Positions 1-16,140 of a stretch of 64,000 nucleotides of DNA are shown here, one piece after another. Position 1 is the first letter of the stretch; each line of letters opens with the position of its first letter. Location of the stretch: positions 43,992,246 through 44,056,245 of the forward strand of contig OZ025240.1 in NCBI GenBank assembly GCA_964019155.1. The letters are read 5' to 3'. Below the pieces are notes generated by a model. The model made no database searches. It was not told where the DNA came from and worked only from the letters and a program-made list of their open reading frames with translations. Source of the DNA: Osedax fenrisi. Lineage: Eukaryota; Annelida; Polychaeta; Sabellida; Siboglinidae. The translations under genes were made by a program, and so were the position numbers.

Positions 1-527
1 CACCTCTTATGCATAATATATCATGATATAGCATGTATTTTATATATTTACAAACATATTTTTAATTATGTTGCCATGTTATTGTCATTAAGTAATTAAT
101 GTCATTTATTTAATTTCTACAATTATCTTTAGTTTTATATTATTTGAAATAAACATAAGATATAATCTGTAATATGTTTAATTTTTTTAAATATGATAAT
201 AATATCTTCGAAAACTTTAAGATTATTAAAATAATTCATTATTTTAACTTTAAGATTAAAATATTGTGATATAACTTTTCTAAATTATAATTAAGATTGG
301 CTTTCTAATAAATATACCTTTATAGGTATGGTATATGGTATGGATACATACATACAGATAAACTCATTAGAGTTTACTCTTTAAATTTATATTAAGATTA
401 ACACCGGTTGTCCATTTCAAAGATAACCGAATTATTAATACGAATAATATATGAATAATATATTTAAAATAATAAATTGTCCTTTATTTATAATAATTCG
501 ATTGAGATTATCTTATATAATACATTA
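1..527. other. AT-rich sequence without recognizable gene
   Basis: No reading frame, RNA motif or clear repeat can be supported here. It ends at the TA dinucleotide (526-527) where a MITE begins. Confidence 0.5.
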
Positions 528-1268
528 AGGGAAAGTCCCCTATTACCGACCCCTCATAATACCGACCCCTCTCGTATCTCAGTAACTATAAGAGATATCA
601 AAAAATCATATATACATGAAATGTTAGTAATTTAATGATAACTATGAATAAGTATTTTGTTTTAGAAATATTTAATCCTATAATTGTTATTTGATAAAAT
701 ATAATATTCTGTTTTTACTTTTGAAATATTTGAATAATAACTTTTTTTAAATCATTGTAAATACTTTATTAATTAAAAGAAAACTTAATTGTATGCATAA
801 TATTGTGGATCAATAAAATGTTTATAAATATTATAAAAATAATTTAATTTGAATAAATATTAACCAATATATCTTAATTATAGCAACCAATATGCTTTTC
901 CTATTACCGTCCCCCTAAAAGACCATAATACCGACCCCCTGTGATTTATAATATCCAATCAAAATAGATCCGTATTTTACTTAAAAATAAGCCATAATTT
1001 ATTTATGTATCATTGATATAGATTTAGGATTCGTGATTCCAGTTGATTATATACATACTGATTAATAAATAAATATTAAATAATAATATACACTATTTTA
1101 ATATAATTACTATAAAGTTAAATTTAAATTTAATATTACTATTAAAACATAAATTCAATAAACAATAAATTTCATGCATGTTGTTATTAATTTTAATTTA
1201 ATTATATTTATATATATCTACTATATTTATTGGATATTATAATAATATAATTATTTATACCACGATTA
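528..1268 (+). mobile_element. MITE family A, 3'-truncated copy
   Basis: The sequence begins after a TA with AGGGAAAGTCCCC and two ACCGACCCC motifs, then CTCGTATCTCAGTAACTATAA. It follows the intact element at 30082-31047 almost base by base as far as about 1268, including the internal motif pair near 905-940. The right third and the right terminal inverted repeat are missing; LINE sequence follows directly. Only the left TIR remains. Confidence 0.8.
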
Positions 1269-2103
1269 TCATAATGAAATATAAATTAATATTAAATTAT
1301 ACATTGTTGTCAAAAATAATGTTTTTCAATAATGCTTTTGTTAATTTTATTTTTATAATATAAACAGATATAATTGTATTATATTATTATCTAGGGAATT
1401 CCATTTCTTAACGTATCTATTAGTAATTATAGTTTGCATTGTATTCCGTATATCTTATTCAATATCATTATATCTGTATAACTATTTGAAATATTTTTAT
1501 CGATATTTTTTTTTGGTTAGATCTATTTTCAATATTCTATGTTCAAATGATGATAATTTAAAATATTACAATCTCTATATATATTAATAATTAATTTACG
1601 ATGAATTTATAAATCCTACACATCTTGTGTTTAACATATGCACACTTTCAATTTGGTTTATTAGCATGAGATGTCCACATTATGTATGCATATTCTAAAT
1701 ATTTTATCAAATCTGTGAGGAAATTATATTTTGTTATCATCTGAAAATAAATCAATATACTGTAATTGTGCTATTCCAAATTTGACAATAGAACTGAATA
1801 ATTTTCAATTCATGTAATTTGAGATCTATTTTATACACATTTTAAAACTATTTGATTATTTCATTAGCAATACCGTATGATTATCATCTATAGCTATAGT
1901 AATAACTATAGTATACAATATTTTATTTAGGAGAAACTAATAAAATAATTTAAAAAAATCAATATATTATGACGAATTCATTGAATTATACCAACAAGTT
2001 TAAACATTTTGCTAATGTTGTTGATTTTTACTTATTAAACCATATTTATTTTTTTGTTAATAAATTATTTGATTAGAAATTATTATTTAGAAATAATATG
2101 TTC

Positions 2104-2106
<3 letters not shown>

Positions 2107-2142
<36 letters not shown>
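2107..2142. repeat. (TA)n microsatellite
   Basis: About 18 uninterrupted AT units at the internal deletion junction of the old LINE copy. A similar run lies at 2370-2403. Confidence 0.9.
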
Positions 2143-2144
<2 letters not shown>

Positions 2145-2370
2145 AGTGTACTAATCCTTATCATTATTATTATTGATACATGTATGTATTGCATTTAAAT
2201 ATAAAATTATGTTATCCAAACAACTGAATAGAATATTTTAGTGGTGACTTGATCAATTTTTGTTCATAATATTACCAAATGAACATATTATATAATTTTG
2301 TTAGTAATTCTTAAGTTACATGTGCTACAATCCATATTTAATGTGATAAACATATTACTATTAAATATAT

Positions 2371-2408
<38 letters not shown>

Positions 2409-2595
2409 AACAAACTGTTCGACGATTTTAAATTGAGCAATTCCGAATTGGAATTTTTAAAGTTTAGAGCTATGTTAAAATCTAATTAAGTATAATTTTG
2501 ATCTATGTTTATATATTTCAATTTTGTTATTTTCTTATTTACTAAATAACTTTTAAAAAGGTATCCTTTATTTTTATTGAAAGTATGTGAACATC

Positions 2596-3515
2596 ATAAA
2601 ATTACCATACATTTGAATTATTTGTAATAATTTATTCAATATTCAATATATGTTTTTGATATTTTGTAATTAAGGTAATATTATAGAAATATAATTTTTT
2701 AATTTTAAATTGTAGATATAATTATATTAAAATAATAAACATGGAGTGTCGGTAATTGGATATATGTGTATAATACCGACATTCTTATCTGATTACTGAC
2801 TGATAAAATACATGTGGTGGATATAACTATGGTATTATAGTATCAAAAATAGATTACATAAATATCAAAAAGCACGTAATTTATAATTCATTAAATTTAA
2901 GTTTTAATATTCTTAATACATTTATAATTGAATATTATATTTCTATATTAAACTTTAAATGAACTGACTATGAATATGACTACATATACTAAAGAATAAT
3001 TGTATAGTGTTATTGACGATTATAAAATACACTAGAGTGATATATATATATATTGACAGGTTAAATAGATAGACACATAAATTACAAATAATTGTAAAGT
3101 TAACTATATTTTGATTGGATATTATAAATCACATGGGGTCGGTATGAAGGTAATTTAGGGGGTCGGTATTAGGAAAATCACATAGGTTGCAATAATTAAA
3201 ATATCTTGGTTAATATTAATTATATTATAATATTTTTATAATATATATAACAATTTAATTTCCATATATATATATATAATATTGTGTATAGGATTACGTT
3301 TTATTTTAATTAATAATATTTTTATAATTATTTAAAAAAAGTTATTATTAAAAAGTAAAACTAGAATATTATATTTTATTAAATAATAATTGTATACAAT
3401 TGTCATATAGATTTAAATATTGTGAAATACAAAATACCTTATTATATTTACCATTACATTAATAGCAGTTCTTATTTATATACTTTTTGATATATTTATA
3501 TCTTATATAATAGAT
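2596..3515 (-). mobile_element. MITE family A, decayed copy nested in the LINE
   Basis: In reverse complement it aligns with 30082-31047. The paired GGTCGGTAT motifs at 3137-3172 match the middle cluster and those at 2746-2785 the third cluster of the intact element. Flanking AT-rich blocks also align. Terminal inverted repeats are eroded. LINE 5'UTR homology resumes on both sides, which shows insertion after the LINE. Confidence 0.7.
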
Positions 3516-3673
3516 ACACGGTTATCCAAACATATAACTGAAATTAATTAGAATTAATAATTAATTAATATTCAAAGTAATATAGTTATTTATGTATATA
3601 TCAATAACAAACCATATTTCTATAATAATAATGCATTAAATTAATACGTCTCAATACGTGGTTGCTAAGCGTT

Positions 3674-4944
<1,271 letters not shown>

Positions 4945-5760
4945 GATTGATAATTTATTTAAGCAAATACATAGCCGATAATATAATCGAAAGTATAAAG
5001 TATAGATATTTGCTAACGATAACATACGTTATAGAAATAAACAAAGAATAATACGAAATTAAAAAATTAAAGAAATTAAAACGTTTTACAGTGACCGTAA
5101 AAATAAACGAAAAACAATCGAAAGTAGAAATAAATCATATAGTAAAAATAAACGAAAAATGATCAAAATAGAAATAAAATATAGCGTAAAAATAATCGAA
5201 AATAGAAATAAAATACATTATTTTATAAGTGGCGTTATAGAAATAAACAAAGAATAATACGAAATTAAAAAATTAAAGAAATTAAAACGTTTTACAGTTA
5301 CCGTAAAAATAAACGAAAAACAATCGAAAGTAGAAATAAATCATATAGTAAAAATAAACGAAAAATGATCAAAATAGAAATAAAATATAGCGTAAAAATA
5401 ATCGAAAATAGAAATAAAATACATTATTTTATAAGTGGCATCGAAATATTCAATTTCTACTTTAACTTTATAGAATTCTTCTTATCTTTGTAACCTGTGT
5501 TATTAATAAATTATTAGTTATATAGTTTAATATTTAAATGATAAATTTTAAATAAATTATAAACAGAACATGTTTAAAATCAATTAAACCAATACTAGAA
5601 TGAAACAAACAAATAATGTAATACTTACCAAAATCTTTAATAATAATAGGTAGTACTTTATTAATTTTATATTTTAATTGTATAATACATTTGAAACATA
5701 TATATATATATTCAAACAGAACAAGTTACAAATAAAATAAACCAATATACCTATACAAAA
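4945..5760 (-). mobile_element. 5'-truncated AAT-tailed LINE copy (3'UTR only)
   Basis: Minus-strand 3'UTR of the LINE, ending in ATCAATCAAT before the (AAT)n tail. It matches 7845-8480 and 5953-6590 closely. The 5' truncation is at 5760, inside the 3'UTR, directly against the next (ATT)n array. It contains a tandem duplication absent from the sister copies. Confidence 0.85.
5028..5439. repeat. 206-bp tandem duplication inside the LINE 3'UTR
   Basis: The segment starting GTTATAGAAATAAAC at 5028 repeats at 5234 with only about one difference (GTGACC versus GTTACC). The other copies of this 3'UTR have it once, so the duplication is recent and local. Confidence 0.9.
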
Positions 5761-7844
<2,084 letters not shown>

Positions 7845-8978
7845 GATTGATTGATAATTTATTTAAGCAAATACATAGCCGAAAATATAATCGAAAGTAT
7901 AAAGTATAAATATTTGCTAACGATAACATACGTTATAGAAATAAATAAAGAATAATACGAAATTAAAAAATTAAGGAAATTAAAACGTTTTACAGTTACC
8001 GTAAAAATAAACGAAAAACAATCGAAAGTAGAAATAAATCATATAGTAAAAATAAACGAAAAATGATCAAAATAGAAATAAAAGATAGCGTAAAAATAAT
8101 CGAAAATAGAAATAAAATACATTATTTTGTAAGTGGCATCGAAATATTCAATTTCTACTTTAACTTTATAGAATTCTTCATCTTGTACCCTGTTTTAGTA
8201 ATAAATTATTAGTTATATAATTTAATATTTAAATGTTAAATTTTAAATGTTAAATTTTAAATGTTAAATTTTAAATATATTATAAACAGAACATATTAAA
8301 AATCAAATAAACCAATACTAGAATGAAACAAACAAATAATGTAATACTTACCAAAATCTGTAATAATAGTAGGTACTTTATTAATTTATATTTATATTTT
8401 AATTGTATAATAAATTTGAAACATATATATATATATAAAAACAGAACAAGTTATAAATAAAATAAACCAATATATCTATACAAAAACAGTTAATAACAAA
8501 ACATACCAATAATATTACGAAACAAAATAATATAATACTTATCACTATAATCTGAAATAATAGAAAATTATTAATATTGTATTTTAGTAATATAATACAT
8601 TTGAAACATATTTACAAAATATATATAAAACAAACATATAATACCGAACAAACAAAAGTAAAATAATACTTCACACTTTATCTGTAATAATAATGAATTA
8701 TTAATTTTATATTATAGTATATTTGAAATATAGATATAAAAAATCCGAATTTTCTATAACAAAAATAAATTTATAACAAAATATAATACAGAACAAACAA
8801 AAATAAAATAATACTTCCCACTTTATCTGTAATAATAATGAATTATTAATTTTATATTATAATATATTTGAAATATATATATAAAAACCTAAATTTTCTA
8901 TAACAAAAACACATTAAAAAAACCAGAAGAGATAATGCAATAATCTAGATACAAAATGAAACATAAATCAATATAAAA
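7845..8978 (-). other. LINE 3'UTR
   Basis: About 1.1 kb of AT-rich non-coding sequence between the ORF2 stop and the (AAT)n tail, conserved between the young copies. It contains short internal repeats (TGTTAAATTTTAAA repeated near 8225-8275, and a duplicated block near 8640-8890). Confidence 0.7.
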
Positions 8979-11849
8979 TTATAAATTTCTGTTAAAAAAA
9001 AGTATTTTGTCGAAACAGATTTTGTTTATTTTATTTTTAAAAGATGAAACAGATACAGATTTTATTATATCATTATTTAATGAATTCCATATATTAACTG
9101 ATCTATTATTAATTATATTTTTAATTGTATTATCATAATTATGTATTACATTTAATTTTTTACAATTACCTCTAGTTCTACAATTATTCGAAATGTTAAG
9201 AATATCAGATATATTTATATCTGTATAATTATTTGAAATTTTAAAAATTGTAGTTAGATCTATTTTTAACCTTCTAAGTTCAAGTGATTCTAATTTAAAA
9301 TATACCAATCTCTCTATATATGTTTTATAATTAATATTTGATGAATTTGTATATCCTACGCATCTTGTAATTAATCGTCTAGTAAATAATCTTTGCACTC
9401 TTTCAATTTGGTCTATGAGACTACGAAATTTACTAACCTTTGAAAAAGGTGACCAAATTATGGATGCATATTCTAAAATTGGTCTGCAATAAATTTTATA
9501 TGCATTTAATAATGCTCTAGGGGATTTTGTAGTAATGCATCTAAAAATTGAATTCAAAGAAAAATAAGCTTTTTTACAAATATAATCAATATGTTTATTA
9601 AATAAAAGGTTATTTTCAAATATTATTCCTAAATCTTTATAAAAAGTAACGTTTTCTAATTGAATATTATTTATAAAATATGTTGATGGAGTAACCTTCC
9701 CTAAAGTCATAACTGCACATTTTGATAATGAAATATTTAATTGCCATTTATTTACCCATTGTGAAAATAAATTTAAATTATTTTGTAAAAGAAATCTTTC
9801 ACTCTCAGATGCGTATGAAAAATATATTTTTGTATCATCGGCAAATAAATCAATATGAATTTTTGAAGAGAATATACTAGGAAGATCATTAATATATAAT
9901 AAAAATAAAATTGGACCTAAAACCGATCCTTGTGGTACTCCAGATTTTACAATAGAACTATTTGAAAAAGAATTTTCAACCCGTGTAATTTGAGATCTAT
10001 TCGATAAAAAATTATAAAACCATTTTATTATTTTATTAGATATACCGTATGATTTTAATTTAAATAGTAGTTTTTCATGAGAAACAACATCAAAAGCTTT
10101 TGCAAAATCAATATATATTATATCTACACATTTTTTATTATTCAATTCATTATACCAAAATTTTAAACATTTAGTTAATTGTAATTCTGTGGATTTTCCA
10201 CTTATAAAACCATATTGATATTTTGTTAATAAATTATTAGATTTTAAATAAAAAATTAATTGTTTAGAAATAATACGTTCTAATACTCTACACATTACAC
10301 ATGTTATTGAAATAGGCCTATAGTTATTTGAATTTGATGGTTCACCCTTTTTAAAAATTGGTGTGATTATAGATTTTTTCCAAATTTTCGGTATATTACC
10401 CGATAATAAAGATGAATTAAAAATAATATATAAAGGCCTACATAATTCATTAGATAATAATTTTAACATAGAAGATGGTATCCCATCAGTTCCGAAAGTA
10501 TGTGTAATTTTTAATCTATTTAAAAATATTTTAATTATTTCAAGATTTAAATCAATATTATCAAATTTGTGTTTAGTTAAGTTATAAAATTCGGGTAAAT
10601 TTCCATTATCATTTTGTTGAATTGAACTAAAATATGAATTTAACGTATTTGCTTTGTCGAGATCTGAAAATAAAATATTATTATTTGATATATCAATTAG
10701 AGGAGATACTCCAGATTTTAAATGTTGTCTTTTTTTCATAAATTTATAAAACTTTAATTTATTTTTTGAATTAATTGCATTAATCTCTCTCTTAAAATTT
10801 AAAGATTCTAATTCCTTGGATAATTTTTTTTTTGCTTCTATCCAATTATATTTATATTGTAAATTAGTTTTAGATTTTCGAAATAATTTTTTTACTTGCT
10901 TCTTCAATTTCATTATATTCTTCGGAAGTACCTGTTTTATTGTATTATTTATATTAGGAATATGTGATATAAATAATTTATTTAGAACCTTATTAAAATA
11001 TTCTACTTTTTGATCGATATTATAATCATTTGAATTTAGATATTCCCAATTAAATCTAGAAAGATGATATTTAATCAATTTTATATTAGCATTATTGAAA
11101 TCAAAATTGTTTGATTTTAAAATCTGTTTACATGGGTATTTTTCAATATTTACATTAAATGAAACAGAATAGTGGTCACTTATATTTTTGTATAATCCGA
11201 AATAGTCTCCAATATTTATATTAGATAGTAATTGTTTTTCATTAGTAAAAAGTAAATCAATTATATTATTATTACGAGTTGGCTTATTTATTAATTGTGA
11301 AAATGAATTTTTAATAATCGAATCGTAAAGTAATGCATAACTTTTTGGGTAACTAGGAAATGTATATTCTTTCCAATTAAAATTTGGTAAATTAAAATCT
11401 CCTATAATTATAGATGAATTATAATTTTGTTGGGTTATATCAAATAATTTACATATCTGTTCATGAGAAACATCATTACAATTTGGAGGTCTATAGACAC
11501 ATATAATATTAAATGGAATTTTTGAATTAATTTTTAAATGTATATATTGAACATCTATGTGTGAAATAAAATTTCTTACAGGACATAAACTAGATTTACA
11601 AAATATCGCAACACCTCCTCTATGAATTAATTTATCGTATCTAAATAGTGTATAATTTTTTCCACCGATTAAATATAGAGAATCTCTATCATCTACCGTT
11701 AAGAATGTTTCAACTAAACATATAATGTCATATTTATTAGATGAAAGTAAAAATTCCAAAAAATTCATTTTATTTCTAATACTACGAGCATTAGCGTAAT
11801 ATATATTTAAATTGTTATTTTTAATATTTTCATCTTTATTGCCGGTTAG
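8979..11849 (-). CDS. LINE ORF2: APE endonuclease-reverse transcriptase
   Basis: Nicks target DNA and reverse transcribes the element RNA. From the first ATG (11768) the protein has 929 residues, but the frame is open for 27 more codons up to the ORF1 TGA. Those codons carry the APE motif NARS (catalytic-site Asn), so the ATG product would be incomplete. Numbered from that ATG: Glu20 (VETF), YRPP 92-95, GDFN 123-126 and SDH 197-199 form the endonuclease. The reverse transcriptase follows, with YRPIS, GVPQGSVLGP and FADD (about 641-644). The C-terminal part is rich in basic and aromatic residues. It is CR1/L2-like. No internal stop or frameshift is visible. Translation probably depends on readthrough of UGA at 11850-11852; reinitiation is the alternative. 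Confidence 0.9.
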   Translation of the reverse strand, partial: LTGNKDENIKNNNLNIYYANARSIRNKMNFLEFLLSSNKYDIICLVETFLTVDDRDSLYLIGGKNYTLFRYDKLIHRGGVAIFCKSSLCPVRNFISHIDVQYIHLKINSKIPFNIICVYRPPNCNDVSHEQICKLFDITQQNYNSSIIIGDFNLPNFNWKEYTFPSYPKSYALLYDSIIKNSFSQLINKPTRNNNIIDLLFTNEKQLLSNINIGDYFGLYKNISDHYSVSFNVNIEKYPCKQILKSNNFDFNNANIKLIKYHLSRFNWEYLNSNDYNIDQKVEYFNKVLNKLFISHIPNINNTIKQVLPKNIMKLKKQVKKLFRKSKTNLQYKYNWIEAKKKLSKELESLNFKREINAINSKNKLKFYKFMKKRQHLKSGVSPLIDISNNNILFSDLDKANTLNSYFSSIQQNDNGNLPEFYNLTKHKFDNIDLNLEIIKIFLNRLKITHTFGTDGIPSSMLKLLSNELCRPLYIIFNSSLLSGNIPKIWKKSIITPIFKKGEPSNSNNYRPISITCVMCRVLERIISKQLIFYLKSNNLLTKYQYGFISGKSTELQLTKCLKFWYNELNNKKCVDIIYIDFAKAFDVVSHEKLLFKLKSYGISNKIIKWFYNFLSNRSQITRVENSFSNSSIVKSGVPQGSVLGPILFLLYINDLPSIFSSKIHIDLFADDTKIYFSYASESERFLLQNNLNLFSQWVNKWQLNISLSKCAVMTLGKVTPSTYFINNIQLENVTFYKDLGIIFENNLLFNKHIDYICKKAYFSLNSIFRCITTKSPRALLNAYKIYCRPILEYASIIWSPFSKVSKFRSLIDQIERVQRLFTRRLITRCVGYTNSSNINYKTYIERLVYFKLESLELRRLKIDLTTIFKISNNYTDINISDILNISNNCRTRGNCKKLNVIHNYDNTIKNIINNRSVNIWNSLNNDIIKSVSVSSFKNKINKICFDKILFFNRNL

Positions 11850-11852
11850 TCA
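11844..11852 (-). promoter_or_regulatory. Putative stop-codon readthrough site UGA-CUA between ORF1 and ORF2
   Basis: ORF1 ends with AGA TGA; the next codons are CTA ACC GGC and stay in the same frame into ORF2. TGA followed by CTA is the best-known leaky-stop context in eukaryotic and viral readthrough. There is no ATG in frame between the stop and 11768. The other LINE in this window has the same hexamer at the same place (32969-32974). Confidence 0.65.
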
Positions 11853-12830
11853 TCTAGAACCTGTATTTTTATTTTTATTTTTATTAATAATGGAATTTTT
11901 ATAAGTAATATAAGACAATTTCCATACACTAAAATTATCTTCACCAATTGACATATTCCAGTCAATTTTATTATTTATAATATATCTTAGTTCATAGGAA
12001 CTACTTCTAGAATTATAAATACATTTGATAATTTTTTTACTTTTAATTAATTTATTTTTAACTACATGGTATAATATCTGATGTCGTTCTAGTGATATTT
12101 CATCTAGAGATGTTCTAATGAATGAATTTTGTAGATCTCGTAATTTACATAATCGGTTAACATTTGATAAAATAATTTTTTTTGAGACCACATTATCTAA
12201 AATTAATTTTAATTTATTAAATGATAATTGAACTATTGATAATACACACGATTTATTAATATTTACTGTTTTACAAATAATATTTACTAAGTATTTAAAG
12301 AAATTAGTTTTATCATTATTAGGAATATTTATATTGTGAATAATTATTTCATTATTGCTATCTATATTATTTTTAATAATATTTACTGATTTTACCAAAT
12401 TGTCAGTAAAGGTATCAGAATTGGTTACAGTAGAAGTTACATTAGCGGTTACATTAGCGTATGATTTTTTAACAACAATCATATCACTTATTTCAGTGAT
12501 TTTTGATAGTAACATATTTAATTTTGTTTCTGTGCTATTTATTAAAGTATTAATATTACTATTATCAATAATAGTAGACGATGGTAATGAGTTATTTAAA
12601 CTAGGTTGATTTATTGGTGTATTATCATTATTATTATTTATACATGTATTACATTTAAATGTAAAATTTGGTGATCTAAATAACTGAATAGCATATTTTG
12701 GTGGTGATTTATTAGACCAATTTGTTTTCATTATTTTTGCTTTATATGCTTTATAATGGTATTTATTACCACATAAACATGATATATAATTTTCGTTATT
12801 AATTTCTAAATTACATGTAATACAATCCAT
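11850..12830 (-). CDS. LINE ORF1: PHD-finger-like nucleic-acid-binding protein
   Basis: A 326-residue ORF1 protein, expected to bind element RNA in the ribonucleoprotein particle. The N-terminus has a degenerate PHD-type zinc-binding pattern: Cys3, Cys6, Cys18, Cys20, His25, Cys60 and Cys63. The cysteine expected two residues after His25 is absent. SPNFTFKC (53-60) recurs as SPNFTFTC in the ORF1 of the LINE at 31.8 kb. A Ser/Thr/Asn-rich linker (about 64-160) follows, then a conserved C-terminal domain (about 165-300) that aligns with the same region of the other LINE. The ATG at 12830 is chosen because the zinc-finger cysteines start at residue 3. It ends in TGA-CTA in frame with ORF2. Confidence 0.82.
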   Translation of the reverse strand: MDCITCNLEINNENYISCLCGNKYHYKAYKAKIMKTNWSNKSPPKYAIQLFRSPNFTFKCNTCINNNNDNTPINQPSLNNSLPSSTIIDNSNINTLINSTETKLNMLLSKITEISDMIVVKKSYANVTANVTSTVTNSDTFTDNLVKSVNIIKNNIDSNNEIIIHNINIPNNDKTNFFKYLVNIICKTVNINKSCVLSIVQLSFNKLKLILDNVVSKKIILSNVNRLCKLRDLQNSFIRTSLDEISLERHQILYHVVKNKLIKSKKIIKCIYNSRSSSYELRYIINNKIDWNMSIGEDNFSVWKLSYITYKNSIINKNKNKNTGSR

Positions 12831-13155
12831 TTTTAATGTAATAAATATATTACAATTATATAGTTTTAGAAATTATATATATTTTTAACAAACTGTTTCC
12901 CTATGATTTTAAATTGAACAATTGCCGAATTCGATTTTTCTTGTTTACTAAATAAATTAGCGTTGCGATGTTTCAATTTTCGAAATCGATTTTAAAACAT
13001 TATCCTATAATGTAATGACTACCTAAATATCGAATGTAATTCCGTATAATATAGAGAACAAGTTATCCGAATGTATGTCGAAATTAATTAGTTTTAAAGA
13101 AATTTAATTTTTTTTTAATTTGTAGAAATAACGCGTTAAATTTATGCGACTTTTA

Positions 13156-14139
<984 letters not shown>

Positions 14140-14197
14140 TATAGGGTCAATGTACAATATATTTTATATTTACTAATATATTATTACACCACTATAG

Positions 14198-14823
14198 GAA
14201 GTTTGCGCAGCTGATCAAATACACAATCATGAGTTAAAGAAACACGTAATTAATAAAGATACAACTGAGTTTTATTGTACTGAGAAACAATTGGTGAAAC
14301 TAAACAAACTTAGTTTTTCTGTAAGAAATAGTATATTAATTCATTTAAAATTATCATTTAATAACCTTACTACATTAAGTGATGATCAATTTAAATATTT
14401 AACGAAATTAAAAAAAATTAATTTAAAAAATAACGAGTTAACAACTATCGATGAATTACTATTTTATTATAATACACGTTTGTTAGTAATAAATGTATCG
14501 CATAATAAATTAAAAAGTTTTAATTTATTTTTGGAAAAATATGCCAATCTACATAGGTTATATATCAACGCGAATCTATTACAAGAATTAAACCAAAAAA
14601 CTTTTATTTCCTATTTAAATAACGATAACAGAGTGCCAGGAGTCAGTAAATACATCGATATAAGAAATAATAAGCTGGTATGTGACTGCGAATTGAGCTG
14701 GATAAGGGGGTTACGTAATCTAATCAACATAACAATGAGATATTACACCGTGTGCCATGGTGAACAACATAGGGGAATTGCGCTGGAATGTTTTCTAGGA
14801 ATTAATTTTGCGAGTTGCCCGAG
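14198..14823 (+). CDS. LRR receptor gene 1, ectodomain exon (LRR plus C-terminal cap)
   Basis: Extracellular LRR exon of a probable single-pass receptor. The acceptor CACTATAG precedes 14198, and the frame is open from there (EVCAADQIHNHELK). Residues about 45-145 give four to five LRRs (LKLSFNNLTTL, INLKNNELTTI, INVSHNKLKSF, IDIRNNKLVC). An LRRCT cap follows with CDCELSWI and two more Cys. The likely donor is GAG|GTATTA at 14823/14824 (phase 2); without splicing the frame stops at 14845. The signal-peptide exon is not visible; upstream is the LINE cluster. It is paralogous to 45027-45684: both start in phase 0 and share CxA(D/T)xIxxxxxH. Ligand and role are unknown; such LRR proteins act in adhesion or immune recognition. 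Confidence 0.72.
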
Positions 14824-14850
14824 GTATTACCAAGTAGATTGCTAGTAATA

Positions 14851-14854
<4 letters not shown>

Positions 14855-14904
<50 letters not shown>

Positions 14905-15517
14905 TTAAATATACATATAAATATACATATATATATATATAAATATACATATATATATATATATAAATTATTGCACCGATGCAGCAGGATAGCATGCGAT
15001 TTTTATCATTGATATATACAACGTACACAATTATGTCTACATCAATGACATATATACAGGTTCACATCGGCGTGTTATATTATTTTCGTATAGAACATAT
15101 ATGTATAGAACATATATACTCTGAATATATATATATTGGCGATATATTTTTTATTTAACAAATTATAATATTAAAATAATTATACACACATCGGATATAT
15201 GTTGTTCTGTAATTCAAGATAACTATGTGTATATAGCTATATACATAGTCTACATATATTTTAAGTTAAACGTAAAGATTGTTTTTTTGTGTTAAATTTG
15301 TTCTAACGGACTTTAGCGCTATATCATAGATTATGGTATAATTCTGAATGATATATTTATGTTTCATTTATTTAAAATATTAATAATATTAAATATCATT
15401 ATAGGTGAGACTGATGACACCAGTGATACGACTGATGATACCACTACGACATATCTTGATAATCACACTACAATACATCCAATAACAGACACGCGTTCAA
15501 ATGGTTTATATATATAC

Positions 15518-15570
<53 letters not shown>

Positions 15571-15834
15571 ATTACATATATATAACTAATTATATTTTAG
15601 ACTTTCCATACGATAATAAATTTAAAATACATAGGATGCTTATAATAAACTATAGTTGTATATAATAAGATACTACTATTATTAACACTTATTATAATAT
15701 ACTATACAAATTATTATAGTATAATGTAATATATTATAAATTTCATAAAATAGTTTTATTATTATTATTAACTGCAAAATTATTATAAATATAATTTATT
15801 ATAACTAGTGTATGTATAATTGTATGAATGGTGG

Positions 15835-15883
<49 letters not shown>

Positions 15884-16063
15884 TATATGTTTATATTCTC
15901 CAGCTTCTGCTAGCTATATATCAATATAGTAAATAAGCGATAGTATATAATTGGTAACAAAATAAATTAAATAAATTGTGTGTGTTATCTTGGACTATTT
16001 ATAGATATTATACGTTAATGATGAACTCGACATGTTTGTAATATTGTCTGATATAATATAACT

Positions 16064-16131
<68 letters not shown>

Positions 16132-16140
16132 TATATTTAA
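14855..16140. repeat. Intronic (TA)n microsatellites of LRR gene 1
   Basis: Runs of AT at about 14855-14893, 15531-15564, 15838-15881 and 16066-16127, with a further run at 16441-16472 just before the last exon. The introns are otherwise AT-rich without other signals. Confidence 0.85.
15424..15503 (+). CDS. LRR receptor gene 1, Thr/Asp-rich stalk exon
   Basis: This small exon reads DTTDDTTTTYLDNHTT and so on, a Thr- and Asp-rich juxtamembrane stalk with an N-glycosylation-type NHT. Acceptor CACCAG|T (15422-15423) joins in phase with the donor at 14823 to give Ser. An acceptor at 15403-15404 also exists but gives a stop in that phase; it would need a weak GT donor at 14812. The donor ATG|GTTTAT at 15503 leaves phase 1, which fits the next exon exactly. 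Confidence 0.55.

Larger units (their letters stand above)
7845..13155 (-). mobile_element. Full-length AAT-tailed non-LTR retrotransposon (CR1/L2-like, PHD-type ORF1)
   Basis: A 5.3-kb minus-strand LINE: 5'UTR (13155-12831), ORF1 (12830-11850), ORF2 (11849-8979), 3'UTR (8978-7845) and (AAT)n tail (7844-7590). Both ORFs are open, and the element differs little from the truncated neighbour, so it is young and perhaps autonomous. It sits between two (ATT)n arrays; the right one (13156-14135) has no LINE 3'UTR beyond it and so looks like the original target microsatellite. An APE-type endonuclease and a PHD-like ORF1 place it in the CR1/L2/Jockey group; the exact clade would need a tree. Confidence 0.88.

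Noticed and set aside
528..3515. One large foldback transposon with 0.9-kb inverted repeats
   Set aside because: The right copy contains its own full set of motif clusters and lies inside LINE 5'UTR sequence, so two independent MITE insertions explain it better.
10363..11013. Plus-strand frames at 10363-10587, 10816-11013 and 12355-12609
   Set aside because: Shadows of ORF2 and ORF1 of the minus-strand LINE.
11850..11852. Alternative genetic code (TGA as sense) to explain the continuous LINE frames
   Set aside because: Trp is TGG in both LINEs and in the LRR exons, and TGA occurs only at the ORF1/ORF2 junction and in non-coding DNA.
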